Part shown: piece by piece, positions 6,926 to 14,656 of the stretch
Layout: each line of letters opens with the position of its first letter
Position numbering within the stretch: the stretch's first letter is position 1
Origin: Deltaproteobacteria bacterium
GTDB lineage: Bacteria > Desulfobacterota > Binatia > DP-6
NCBI GenBank assembly: GCA_005888095.1
Contig: VBKF01000163.1
Span: 1 to 36,482, forward strand
Length of the DNA stretch: 36,482 bases
Direction of reading: 5' to 3'
Made by a program: the position numbers and the translations under genes
Notes under the pieces: generated by a model
Seen by the model: only the letters and a program-made list of their open reading frames with translations
Databases searched by the model: none
What the model was told of the DNA's origin: nothing

Positions 6926-8023
6926 TCAGGAGTCGAGGCGGGGCAGCCGGCTCCGCTCGCGGCGATCGCCGAGGCCGGCCGACGCCGCGCGCTCGAAGTA
7001 CTCCTCGAGGGCGGCCGCGAACCAGCGGCGCGCGAAGCGGCTGCCCACCGCGAGGCGCTCGCGATCGAGCGACCCGGCGGCGAGGAGGACGAGCGGCTCG
7101 AGGAACTCGGGGCTCCCGGCGATGCCGAGGACCACGTGTTCGGTGCGGTCGAGGTACTCGCCGAGCGCCACGACCTTGGCGGGCTGATGGGCCAGGTGAT
7201 AGCGCATGTGGCCCACGCCGTACGCCACCGAGCGCGCGACGTCCTGCATCGCGAGCGTGCCGAGCAGCCGGTCGGCGCGCGTCTCCGCCAGCGTGGCGAT
7301 CGCCCGGTACATGGCCAGCACGAAGCCGCCGAGCAGCAGGTTCATGCCGAGCGACGCCTCGGGATAGGTCTCGGCCGAGAGCAGCTCCTTCAGCGCCTGC
7401 TCCGCCGACGTGCTCGCCCGCCCGAGCCCCTGTCCGCTCGCGAGCGCGCGCTTGCGGCAGGCCTCGACGTGTCGCGCCTCGTCGATCATCTGGGCGCAGA
7501 GGAAGCTCTTCAGCTCGAGGAGCTCCTGGTTGATCGAGAAGACCCACTTGCTCGGCATCTCCATCGCGACCAGCGCCACCTCCTCGAGCAGGGTGCAGAG
7601 CTGGGCCCTCGCCGCGTCGCGCACGGGGTCGGCGCCCGCCGCGAGCTCCCCCCACGGGACGTCGACCGCCGGCGCCCAGCGGCGGGACTTGGCCTCCTCG
7701 TAGAGGGCCACGACGTTGTCGGACCAGACGTCGCTCCGGCGGTTCACGGTGTAGCCGAGGTCGGGGAGCTTGGTGACCAGCACGCTGCCGCGCGCCGCCA
7801 TGCTGTACCGGTTGCGGATCAGCTCGGGGATCGCGTCGTAGCCGTAGGGGCCGAGGTTGCAGTCCTCGTAGGTGAGGCCGCGGCGCGGATCGGCCGGACG
7901 TGCCCGCACGCGGGCGCCCTGCGCCTGGTACCACTCGAGGGTGAGGTTCCCGGAGAGGATGCTCGTGACGAGCTCGATCAGCTGCTCGTCCTCGAAGAAG
8001 TTCTTCTCCGCGTAGTAGGCCAC
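6926..8023 (-). CDS. Diiron ferritin-like paralogue with a degenerate metal site (putative non-catalytic partner)
   Basis: 365 residues, clearly paralogous to the next gene upstream (shared 'GLT..D...GxYG...PELIR', 'YEEA..R.W', 'DVPWGEL' and 'EASL'). It keeps a Glu at 148, the first ExxH (E182/H185 in 'DEARHVE') and E222. In the second metal motif the paralogue's DEARHVGYG is DVARSVAYG here, so the Glu and His ligands are Val262 and Ser265. The Glu at paralogue position 233 is Gly, and position 151 is Ala. A normal two-iron centre therefore seems impossible. By analogy with other diiron families that pair an active with an inactive subunit, it may be a structural partner of the upstream enzyme. 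It starts 7 nt after that gene and lies 11 nt before the dehydrogenase. Confidence 0.75.
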   Translation of the reverse strand: MAYYAEKNFFEDEQLIELVTSILSGNLTLEWYQAQGARVRARPADPRRGLTYEDCNLGPYGYDAIPELIRNRYSMAARGSVLVTKLPDLGYTVNRRSDVWSDNVVALYEEAKSRRWAPAVDVPWGELAAGADPVRDAARAQLCTLLEEVALVAMEMPSKWVFSINQELLELKSFLCAQMIDEARHVEACRKRALASGQGLGRASTSAEQALKELLSAETYPEASLGMNLLLGGFVLAMYRAIATLAETRADRLLGTLAMQDVARSVAYGVGHMRYHLAHQPAKVVALGEYLDRTEHVVLGIAGSPEFLEPLVLLAAGSLDRERLAVGSRFARRWFAAALEEYFERAASAGLGDRRERSRLPRLDS

Positions 8024-8030
8024 GCGCGGC

Positions 8031-9155
8031 TCAGGCGGCCATCGTCTGCTTGCGCATCTCCACCATCTTCCAGAGCCGCGACCGCTCGCGCCGCTCGGGC
8101 AGGCCGCACTTGGCGAGCCGCTCGAAATATTCGTCGGTCTGCTTCAGCTGGAAGGCGTTCGTGATGCGGACCCCTTCCGCGATATTTTCCTTCTTGAGGC
8201 CCTTGCCGGAGAGGATGATGAACGGCTCGAGCACCTCGGTGGCATAGCCGCCGCCGAAGACGAAGTTCTCGGCCTCGTCGAGGTGGTGGTGGATCGCCTC
8301 GCGCCGCTCGGGGAAGTGGTCGAGCACCCACTTGAGATGCTGCATGCCGTAGCCGACGTGGCGCGCCTCGTCCTGCATGACCAGCCGGAAGAGCTTCTTG
8401 TCGCCCTCGGTGGGGGAGATGTACTCGCTGAAGCGGAAGAGCGTGAGCACCATGCCCTCGGCCTGGAGGTGGAGCGCGAGGGAGGCCTCGGCGAAGCTGT
8501 CGGCATCGCGCAGGAACTTGAGATTGAACTCGTTCTGCGCACTCGCCCGCATGAGGCCCCAGCCGGTGGAGAGCGCGCGCTTGCGGAAGATCTCGGCGTG
8601 CCGCGCCTCGTCCATCGCCTGCGTGGCGATGAAGTTCTTCACCTCGAAGAAGTCGGCGTTGAGGCGTCCCATCCACTTGGCGGGGACGTCGGTGGCGATC
8701 ATCTCGACCTCGGTCAAGAAGGTGAGCAGCTGGGCGTACGCCTTGCCGATGTCCTCGGGCAGGTCGACCGACTGGAGCTCAGCCCATGGGATGTCGGTCG
8801 TCGCGTTCCACTGCCGGGTCATCGCCTCCTCGTAGTAGCCCTCGATGTTGTACGCCCACACCTCGCTCTTGCGGCTCACCTCCGCCTGGAGGTCGGGCAG
8901 CCCTTCGGGCATGACGGCGCCGCGGGGCGCGAAGCTCCGGTTCTCGCGGATCAGCTCCGGCATCTCGGTGAAGCCGTAAGCCCCGACGTCGAGGTCCCGG
9001 AACGTGAGGCCGCGCCGCGCGTTCTCGGGCCGGCAGGCGACACGCTCGCGCGGCACGTCCATCCACGAGAGGTCGAGGTCGCCGCGCATCATGCGCCGGA
9101 AGCGGTCGACGAAGGCCTGGTCCTCGGTGAAGTCGGTCGTGCTCAGGTAGCTCAT
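8031..9155 (-). CDS. Diiron ferritin-like oxygenase-type protein with complete ligand set
   Basis: 374 residues. ATG 9155 overlaps the preceding stop in ATGA, and the sequence starts MSYLSTTDFTEDQ. It has the four-helix diiron pattern: Glu149/Glu151 ('LTEVEMIA'), E183xxH186 ('MDEARHAE'), Glu223/Glu233 ('AEASLALHLQAEG') and E263xxH266 ('QDEARHVGYG'). This carboxylate/His set is shared by the R2-like, acyl desaturase and N-oxygenase branches of the ferritin-like superfamily, which activate O2. I cannot assign a branch or substrate. The coupled SCP2-like gene suggests a hydrophobic substrate. Its degenerate paralogue directly downstream suggests a hetero-oligomer. Confidence 0.8.
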   Translation of the reverse strand: MSYLSTTDFTEDQAFVDRFRRMMRGDLDLSWMDVPRERVACRPENARRGLTFRDLDVGAYGFTEMPELIRENRSFAPRGAVMPEGLPDLQAEVSRKSEVWAYNIEGYYEEAMTRQWNATTDIPWAELQSVDLPEDIGKAYAQLLTFLTEVEMIATDVPAKWMGRLNADFFEVKNFIATQAMDEARHAEIFRKRALSTGWGLMRASAQNEFNLKFLRDADSFAEASLALHLQAEGMVLTLFRFSEYISPTEGDKKLFRLVMQDEARHVGYGMQHLKWVLDHFPERREAIHHHLDEAENFVFGGGYATEVLEPFIILSGKGLKKENIAEGVRITNAFQLKQTDEYFERLAKCGLPERRERSRLWKMVEMRKQTMAA

Positions 9156-9664
9156 GGGACACTCCTCCTCGGCTCGTCGCGCCGTGCGGGGGGTCGGGAG
9201 CCGTCGGGGTACACGTAGTCGACGCGGGCGGAGAGGTCGAGGAACTCCTGGATGCTCTCGGCAAAGCGGTAGAGCTTGTCGTGACCGTCGGGGTCGTCGT
9301 AGCGCACCCGCAGCCGCTCGCCGAAGTGCGTCAGCGTGTTCAGGCTCTGGGCGGTGTCGGCCGCGCCGAGCGCGTGGATGGTGTCGAACATCTCCCGCCA
9401 CGCGCCGAACGGCCCTTCGACCACGAAGTCGGTCTCGACACCCGCCAGGCCCTCCATCACGCGGACGCAGTCGAAGACCTCGAAGCGCAGCGCGAACTCG
9501 GCTGGCTCTCCGCCGTTGTCCGGGCTAATGCGAACCCCGAACGTGGTGTCGAAGAAGCCGAGTCGGCTGAAGCGCTCCCGCTCCGCCCGCATCGCGTCGC
9601 GCAAGGCCTCGAAGAACTCGCGGGACGGGAACCGGATCGGCGAGGGAGCGGGCACACGGGGCAC
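9152..9664 (-). CDS. SCP2-like (sterol/lipid carrier domain) small protein
   Basis: About 170 residues if translation begins at GTG 9664 (GTG 9655 is also possible); sequence further upstream in this frame overlaps the divergent nth gene and is unlikely to be coding. The pattern 'FALRFEVFDCVRVMEG', then 'ETDFVVEGPFGAWREMFDTI' and 'ESIQEFLDLSARVDYVY' resembles the alpha/beta SCP2 fold of small lipid-binding proteins. Family resemblance is moderate and rests on pattern only. The stop overlaps the start of the catalytic-type diiron gene (ATGA), making it the first gene of the operon. A role in presenting a hydrophobic substrate is inference. Confidence 0.6.
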   Translation of the reverse strand: MPRVPAPSPIRFPSREFFEALRDAMRAERERFSRLGFFDTTFGVRISPDNGGEPAEFALRFEVFDCVRVMEGLAGVETDFVVEGPFGAWREMFDTIHALGAADTAQSLNTLTHFGERLRVRYDDPDGHDKLYRFAESIQEFLDLSARVDYVYPDGSRPPARRDEPRRSVP

Positions 9665-9686
9665 GTTACTCCAAACGTCGGATCGG

Positions 9687-9700
9687 AAAAAGGCCTTTTT
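9687..9700. promoter_or_regulatory. A/T palindrome between divergent genes
   Basis: AAAAAGGCCTTTTT is a perfect 14-bp palindrome centred in the 58-bp gap between the diiron operon (leftward) and nth (rightward). It stands out in a GC-rich region. It could be an operator or part of overlapping promoters; no specific regulator can be named. Confidence 0.35.
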
Positions 9701-9722
9701 TCGCGGCGCGCGGGCGTTCGAC

Positions 9723-10364
9723 GTGACCCGCGCGCTCGCGGTGCTCCGGCGCGCCATGCCTGCCTGGCGTGCGCCCGTCGTCGCGGCCTTCGCGCGCGAG
9801 CGGAGAGACCCGTTCTCGATCCTGGTCTCGTGCCTGCTGTCGCTGCGCACGCGCGACGAGACGACGGGCCCGGCGAGCCGGCGGCTCTTCCGGCTGGCGC
9901 GGACACCGGCGGCGCTCCTCCGGCTCTCGCCGCGGACCATCGAGCGCGCGATCTACCCGGTCGGCTTCTACCGGACGAAGGCGCGGACGCTCCGCGCGCT
10001 CGCCCGGCTGCTGCTCGAGCGGCACCGGGGCGGCGTGCCCGCCGACCTCGACGCGCTCCTCGCCCTCCCGGGGGTGGGACGGAAGACCGCGAACCTCGTG
10101 CTCACCGACGCCTTCGGCCTCCCCGGCATCTGCGTCGACACCCACGTGCACCGCATCACGAACCGCTGGGGCTACGTCGCGACGCGCACGCCGGCGGCCA
10201 CCGAGATGGCGCTCCGCGAAAAGCTTCCCCGGCGCGAGTGGCGGGGTCTCAACACGCTGCTCGTCGCCTTCGGCCAGACGATCTGCCGCCCCCTGTCGCC
10301 GCGTTGCAGTGCGTGCCCGCTCGACGCGATGTGCCCGCGCCGCGGCGTCGGCCCGTCGCGCTAG
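9723..10364 (+). CDS. nth: Endonuclease III (DNA glycosylase/AP lyase)
   Basis: About 213 residues from GTG 9723; starts at GTG 9741 or ATG 9756 are possible and would clip the first helix. The helix-hairpin-helix 'LPGVGRKTANLVL' contains the catalytic Lys, 'VDTHVHRI' contains the catalytic Asp, and the C-terminal 'CRPLSPRCSACPLDAMC' fits the C-x6-C-x2-C-x5-C [4Fe-4S] ligand set. It removes oxidised pyrimidines and cleaves abasic sites in base excision repair. The N-terminus is slightly short against the E. coli enzyme. It is divergent from the diiron operon and convergent with the lipase-like gene, with only 4 nt between stops. Confidence 0.92.
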   Translation: MTRALAVLRRAMPAWRAPVVAAFARERRDPFSILVSCLLSLRTRDETTGPASRRLFRLARTPAALLRLSPRTIERAIYPVGFYRTKARTLRALARLLLERHRGGVPADLDALLALPGVGRKTANLVLTDAFGLPGICVDTHVHRITNRWGYVATRTPAATEMALREKLPRREWRGLNTLLVAFGQTICRPLSPRCSACPLDAMCPRRGVGPSR

Positions 10365-10368
10365 GCGC

Positions 10369-11019
10369 TCAGCATGCCTCGAGGGCGAGCGGGGGCGTCG
10401 GCGGCCGCGCCACGATCCCGAGCGGGAAGCTCAGGAAGCGCGCCACCTCCTCGAGCACCATGGGGTGATAGAGGAGTCCCCAATGACCGCAGTCGGGCGC
10501 GAGCACGATGCGACCGTGCGGGCCGTAGACCGGATGCGGGGCCACGACGAAAAGATCATAGGCGCCGAAGACGGCGAGCTCGCGCGGCGGGATGCGAGTC
10601 GAGAAGTATGGCGCGCCGAGCGTGACGACGCGGCGGACGCGGCCGCCATCGCCGATCTCGGTCAGGTAGCGGGCGATCAGGCCGCCCAGGCTGTGCCCGA
10701 CGAGGTCTACCTGCGACGCGCCCGTGGCGAGGCAAGCCGCCTCCACCATGCGCCCGAGCCGGCAGGCGAGTCGCTGGTAGTCGAGGCGGGGCGGATAGGA
10801 GAAGCTCATGAAGTTCCGGATGCCGCGGCTGGCGAGGTGACCGCGCAGCGCGAGGAAGTTGGTCGGGTCGCCGAGGAAGCCGTGCACCAGGACGACGGGC
10901 GTCGGGTGGGGCGCGGCCGGATCGAAGCGCTGCGCACGCAAGAGGAGCCGAAACGGCATGGCGAGCGCGGCCGTTCCCAGCGCCGTGACCTCGTTCCCCA
11001 CGATCCGCAAGCTGATCAT
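10369..11019 (-). CDS. Alpha/beta-hydrolase, triacylglycerol lipase-like
   Basis: 216 residues from ATG 11019, which has a GGGAGG SD; upstream in-frame sequence is not needed. 'VVLVHGFLGDPTNF' carries the oxyanion HG motif, 'VDLVGHSLGGLIARYL' carries the nucleophile serine (GHSLGG), and 'DCGHWGLLYHP' offers the catalytic His, followed by 'LEEVARFL'. The N-terminal hydrophobic segment (ALGTAALAMPFRLLL) may be a membrane anchor or part of the fold. It fits the family of small lipases/esterases acting on acyl esters; the substrate is unknown. Monocistronic, convergent with nth and divergent from the ferredoxin gene. Confidence 0.8.
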   Translation of the reverse strand: MISLRIVGNEVTALGTAALAMPFRLLLRAQRFDPAAPHPTPVVLVHGFLGDPTNFLALRGHLASRGIRNFMSFSYPPRLDYQRLACRLGRMVEAACLATGASQVDLVGHSLGGLIARYLTEIGDGGRVRRVVTLGAPYFSTRIPPRELAVFGAYDLFVVAPHPVYGPHGRIVLAPDCGHWGLLYHPMVLEEVARFLSFPLGIVARPPTPPLALEAC

Positions 11020-11180
11020 CCCCGCCTCCCCTCGACCCCTCGCGAGCGGGCGCCGGTTGCCGTCGGACGCTGCTTCTTTGCCGAGACGCGTCCGGCTTGT
11101 CAAGAAAAAAGCGAACGGTTGCAAAGGGCTCGGACGGGCGCTAGGAGCACCTCAGGTCCCTTCCTCCGCGAGGAGACGGC

Positions 11181-11534
11181 ATGGCGTACATCATCACGCG
11201 GCTCTGTCGCGACTGCCTCGACACCGGGTGCGTGGCCGTCTGCCCCGTCGACTGCATCTACGAGTACACGGGCTCGGATCGAGCGCAGTGGCCGAATCAG
11301 CTCTACATCCACCCCGACGAGTGCATCGACTGCGGCGCGTGCGAGCCGGAGTGTCCGTGGCAGGCGATCTTCGAGGAGGTCGCCGTGCCCGACGTCTTCA
11401 AGGACGACACGCCGCTCAACTACAAGATCATGGAGGACATGAGCGACTTCAAGGTCGCTCAGCACAAGAAGATCGATCACCCCACCGGCGAGCAGGTGGC
11501 GGCCAACAAGCAGAAGTGGGGGTGGACGGGCTGA
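11181..11534 (+). CDS. 7Fe/8Fe-type ferredoxin
   Basis: 117 residues, ATG 11181 with a GAGGAG SD. There are two cysteine clusters: '[17 protein letters not shown]' near the N-terminus (spacing typical of the atypical or [3Fe-4S] site) and '[12 protein letters not shown]' (C-x2-C-x2-C-x3-CP, a [4Fe-4S] site). The ~50-residue C-terminal tail is charged and ends 'KQKWGWTG', as in many FdxA-like proteins. It is a soluble low-potential electron carrier; the partner is unknown. It is 1.5 kb from the diiron operon, so a role as its reductant is possible but not shown by the layout. Confidence 0.88.
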   Translation: MAYIITRLCRDCLDTGCVAVCPVDCIYEYTGSDRAQWPNQLYIHPDECIDCGACEPECPWQAIFEEVAVPDVFKDDTPLNYKIMEDMSDFKVAQHKKIDHPTGEQVAANKQKWGWTG

Positions 11535-11537
11535 GGG

Positions 11538-12263
11538 TCAGCTGCTCCGGCCGCTCACGACGACCCGCGGCCCGAGCTTCGCCTCGAGCTCCCTCAGCTT
11601 GGTCTCGAGTTCGAGAACGCGCCGGCCGCTCTCTTGGCGCTCGGCGAGCCCGATCCTGCGCTTCTCCTCCAGCTCCTGCGCCAGCGTGCGGGCGAAGCGC
11701 TCGGCCTGGCGCTGGCGACGGACGCTGGCGACGGCGATCGCGGCCGCCGTTCCGAGCCCGAGCACGAGCAGCACGAGCAGCACCTGCGCGCCGAGCAACC
11801 AGCGCTCGGCGTTGGCCAGCCGCGCCGCGCGGGACTCGGCCGCGTCGGCGGCCTCGCGGGCCTGGCGTACCTGCTTGGTGAGGGCGTCTCTCTGCTCGGC
11901 CGATTCGGCGAGCGCCTTCGCGAGCCGGCCGTTGTCGCGCTCGAGTGCTGCGACGCGGTCGCTCAGCTCGCGGGCCGCCGCGTTGGGGATACGGTAGACG
12001 AAGCCGGAGGCGACCCGGGTCGGGTCGTTGATGCCGTTGGCTGCGAGGAAGGCCGGCAGGTCGTTCGGGGGCACGCCGAACATGGCCGCCACGGCGCTCG
12101 GGTGATCGCCGGGACGGGAGCGGTAGACGAACGTCCGACCGCCGTCGTCGCTGGTGAAGAGCGGCGCCTCGGCTGGGGTCGCGCGGGCCACGAGGACGAG
12201 CGTCGCCGCCGCGAGGAGCGTCGTTGCCGCGACGACGGACACGAACTGCATTCGATCGCGCAT
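11538..12263 (-). CDS. LysM-like, coiled-coil membrane protein
   Basis: 241 residues from ATG 12263 (ATG at residue 5 also possible). Residues ~8-30 are a signal peptide or first membrane helix (VVAATTLLAAATLVLVARATPAEA). Residues ~45-92 resemble a LysM module ('FVYRSRPGDHPSAVAAMFGV...LAANGINDPTRVASGFVYRIP'). A coiled coil (~97-150) is followed by a transmembrane helix (LLGAQVLLVLLVLGLGTAAAIAVA) and a second, cytoplasm-facing coiled coil. The arrangement suggests a cell-envelope protein with a peptidoglycan-facing LysM. The function is unknown. It ends 3 nt from the convergent ferredoxin gene. Confidence 0.65.
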   Translation of the reverse strand: MRDRMQFVSVVAATTLLAAATLVLVARATPAEAPLFTSDDGGRTFVYRSRPGDHPSAVAAMFGVPPNDLPAFLAANGINDPTRVASGFVYRIPNAAARELSDRVAALERDNGRLAKALAESAEQRDALTKQVRQAREAADAAESRAARLANAERWLLGAQVLLVLLVLGLGTAAAIAVASVRRQRQAERFARTLAQELEEKRRIGLAERQESGRRVLELETKLRELEAKLGPRVVVSGRSS

Positions 12264-12290
12264 CAGGGCTGGGCCTCGGCGGCAACTTAA

Positions 12291-12304
12291 CCCCGGGCCC
12301 GGGG
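12291..12304 (-). terminator. CCCCGGGCCCGGGG palindrome behind the TPR gene
   Basis: Perfect 14-bp GC palindrome in the 67-bp gap after the TPR gene stop (12331), followed on the minus strand by TTAAGTTG. It could fold as a small hairpin that ends or stabilises the TPR transcript; weak as an intrinsic terminator. Confidence 0.3.
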
Positions 12305-12330
12305 CTCGGCAATGCGGGCTTGTACCTAAT

Positions 12331-13452
12331 TCAGGGCGTGACCGTCGCCATGACGGTTCCGGAGGAGGCGTCGGCGATCTCCACCCGCACCGGCCCGTCG
12401 ACGTGGTTGGCGTTCTGCGCGCTGCGCAGCTCCTCGCCCATGTGGGTCGTGAACTTCTCGCGTACGGCCGGCGGCATCGCCTCCATCGGGAAGTTCTCGA
12501 CCAGCACGCGCCCCGCTGCAGGGCCGCTCCACTCGAAGCGGACGATCTTCGGACCAACGATCGGGTGGCTGCGGAACGCCCGCTCGACCGCGCTCTGGAA
12601 GGGCGAGGAGGCGGTTCCGGCCTTGTCGCCCGACAGGCGCGCGATCATCTCGTCGATCTGGTTGCGGACCGCGTCCTCGCCGGCCACGTTGCGCGCCGTC
12701 CGCAGCTCCGCCAGGGCGCCCGTGTCGTCGCCCTGCTGGTGGTAGGTGACGGCCAGGTTGTAATGCGCCTGGACGAACGACGGGTTCCGCTGGATGACCG
12801 CCTTGTAGGTGGCGACCGCACGGCCCACGTCGCCGGCGTACAGGTACATGGTACCGAGGTCGGTGCGCGCAGTCGGGTCGTCGGGGCGGAGCGCCAGGTA
12901 GCGTTCGAACAGGGGGATCGCCTCCTTGTGCTCCTCGCGGTCGTAATGGACGTTGGCGGCGCCACGGAGCGCGTCGGGGTGCTTCGGGTCGGTCTCGAGG
13001 ACGTGCTCGAAGGCCGCCAGGGCATCGGGGTAGTAGGCGGGATCGAGCTGCGCCGCGCGGTACTCCACCTGCCCGAGCCTCGCCCAGGCGTCCGCGTCCT
13101 GCGGCTTCTCCTTGGCCTTCGCCGCCAGGTCGGCGATGAAGGATTTCACCTCCGCGGGGAGCGCGAGGGGGACCGTCGGGTGCCCCTCGGGGAGCTGCTG
13201 GGACCCGGGCGCGGGCGGCGCCGACGCGGCGCGCGGCCCCCCGGGTGCCCGGCCCTGCGCAGGGACGAGGATCAACGTCCAGATGGCGAGCCCGGCGCTC
13301 AGGAAGACGCCCAGGACCGCCGCGCCCGCCGCGGTCAGCCGCCAAGGTCTCTCCCGGGCCGGGACGCCGCCCAGCGACTCGCCGCACTCCGCGCAGAATT
13401 TCGCGCCCGTGCGGGGGACGGTCCCGCACTGCGCGCAGCCACGAGCTCCCAT
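12331..13452 (-). CDS. Zinc-ribbon, single-TM, TPR-repeat protein
   Basis: 373 residues from ATG 13452. The N-terminal zinc ribbon has C6, C9, C20 and C23 (CAQC...CAEC). A transmembrane helix at ~38-62 and a Pro/Ala-rich linker follow. Residues ~115-270 hold TPRs: 'DADAWARLGQVEYR', 'HPDALRGAANVHYDREEHKEA', 'PTARTDLGTMYLYAGDVGRA' and 'FVQAHYNLAVTYHQQGDDTGA'. The C-terminal ~90 residues form a separate mixed domain ending 'SSGTVMATVTP'. It is probably anchored in the inner membrane with the ribbon in the cytoplasm and the TPRs outside, a scaffold for a protein complex. The partner is unknown; the adjacent divergent histidine kinase is one candidate. Confidence 0.7.
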   Translation of the reverse strand: MGARGCAQCGTVPRTGAKFCAECGESLGGVPARERPWRLTAAGAAVLGVFLSAGLAIWTLILVPAQGRAPGGPRAASAPPAPGSQQLPEGHPTVPLALPAEVKSFIADLAAKAKEKPQDADAWARLGQVEYRAAQLDPAYYPDALAAFEHVLETDPKHPDALRGAANVHYDREEHKEAIPLFERYLALRPDDPTARTDLGTMYLYAGDVGRAVATYKAVIQRNPSFVQAHYNLAVTYHQQGDDTGALAELRTARNVAGEDAVRNQIDEMIARLSGDKAGTASSPFQSAVERAFRSHPIVGPKIVRFEWSGPAAGRVLVENFPMEAMPPAVREKFTTHMGEELRSAQNANHVDGPVRVEIADASSGTVMATVTP

Positions 13453-13510
13453 CGGCCAGATGGATTCTAATGAAAAGCCGGCCCACGTCCTAGAGGCGTC
13501 AATTCTGTAG

Positions 13511-13561
13511 CGCAGCGTCGCGTGCGAGAGACGCCGCCCATGGGCGCCCATCGACGCTGCG
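13511..13561. promoter_or_regulatory. Nested inverted repeats in the divergent TPR/kinase intergenic region
   Basis: CGCAGCGTCG (13511-13520) and CGACGCTGCG (13552-13561) are perfect 10-bp inverted arms around a 31-nt core. The core includes the 12-bp palindrome ATGGGCGCCCAT at 13540-13551. It lies between the leftward TPR gene (start 13452) and the rightward kinase (start ~13607), as expected for a shared operator or a leader hairpin. Confidence 0.4.
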
Positions 13562-13606
13562 GTGCCCATGAGCGGCGGCATGCGCCTTGCTCGGTGTGAG
13601 CCGACG

Positions 13607-14656
13607 ATGGGTGAGGCGGCGCGGGTGCTCGGGGCGGAGGAGGCGGATGTCTTGGCGCTTGCACTGCGCGCCACGGCGGACGGGGTGGCGATCATCGAGC
13701 GGAGCGGGCGCATCCGCTTCGTCAACCGCGCCCTCGCCGAGGCGTGGGGGGCGCCGGTCTCGGCCATCGTCGGCCGGCCGGCCGGCGACTTCGTGCGGCT
13801 GCCCGGGAGCGGCGCGCCGCTCGACACCGTGCTCGCCGCCGCCGAGCAGGGCTCCTGGCGAGGCGAGCTCGGCAAGGCAGGCGTCGAATCGCCGCGCGGC
13901 GCGTGGGACGTCACGTTCAGCCGGGTGGCCGGGGCGAACGCGCTGGTCGCCGTTTTCCGCGACTGCAGCGAGCAGCACGCGCTCGAGCAGCTCCGTGCCG
14001 ACTTCCTCTCGATGATCACGCACGACATCAAGGCCCCGCTCACGGTCATCCTCGGGTACACGGAGCTCCTGACCGAGGGCGAGTCCCGCCCTGCGGACAT
14101 GCCGCCCGACATCCTCGGGCACATCCGGGAGAGCGGCGAGAAGATCCATGCCCTGGTGTCCAACTTCCTCGACGTGTCGCGCATCGAGGCCGGCCGCCTC
14201 GTCCTCGACCGCCGCCTCATCGACCTGGGCGGGGTGGTGGCGCAGGCGGTGGATCAGCACGCCTGGAGCGCGCGCCGCAAGGGGCTGGCGCTGTCCATCG
14301 AGTCCGGGAGGCTGCCGGCCGTGGTCGCCGACGAGTCGCAGATGGAACGCGTGGTCGGCAATCTGGTCGGGAACGCGATCAAGTACACGCCGGCGGGTGG
14401 TGTGATCCAGGTGACGACGGGACGCCACAACGGCCACGTCACGGTCGCCGTGCGGGACACGGGACGGGGCATCCCGGCTCATGAGCTGCCCCATCTCTTC
14501 GAGAAGTACCGCCGGGTGCGGGACAAGCACCGGACCGAGGGCACCGGGCTCGGCCTGTTCATCGCCAAGACGATCGTCGAGGCGCACGGCGGCCAGATCC
14601 GGGTCGAGAGCGCACCGGGCACCGGGTCGACGTTCACGGTGCTGCTGCCGGCCTAG
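13607..14656 (+). CDS. PAS-domain sensor histidine kinase
   Basis: 349 residues from ATG 13607; in-frame starts at 13562, 13568 and 13580 would add a non-conserved extension. A PAS fold occupies ~14-115 ('ADGVAIIERSGRIRFVNRALAEAWG'). The HisKA box 'ADFLSMITHDIKAPLTVILG' has phospho-acceptor H129. The HATPase_c domain carries the N box 'VVGNLVGNAIKYTP', G1 'DTGRGI', F box 'LPHLFEKYRR' and G2 'GTGLGLF'. No transmembrane segment is visible, so it is a cytoplasmic sensor. No response regulator lies nearby in the window. Its 3' end overlaps the convergent L,D-transpeptidase gene by 23 nt. Confidence 0.9.
   Translation: MGEAARVLGAEEADVLALALRATADGVAIIERSGRIRFVNRALAEAWGAPVSAIVGRPAGDFVRLPGSGAPLDTVLAAAEQGSWRGELGKAGVESPRGAWDVTFSRVAGANALVAVFRDCSEQHALEQLRADFLSMITHDIKAPLTVILGYTELLTEGESRPADMPPDILGHIRESGEKIHALVSNFLDVSRIEAGRLVLDRRLIDLGGVVAQAVDQHAWSARRKGLALSIESGRLPAVVADESQMERVVGNLVGNAIKYTPAGGVIQVTTGRHNGHVTVAVRDTGRGIPAHELPHLFEKYRRVRDKHRTEGTGLGLFIAKTIVEAHGGQIRVESAPGTGSTFTVLLPA

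Noticed and set aside
9665-9940. Long N-terminal extension of the SCP2-like gene on the minus strand
   Set aside because: The extension overlaps the conserved 5' part of nth and is Arg/Ser/Ala-rich; GTG 9664 gives a sensible domain-sized protein.
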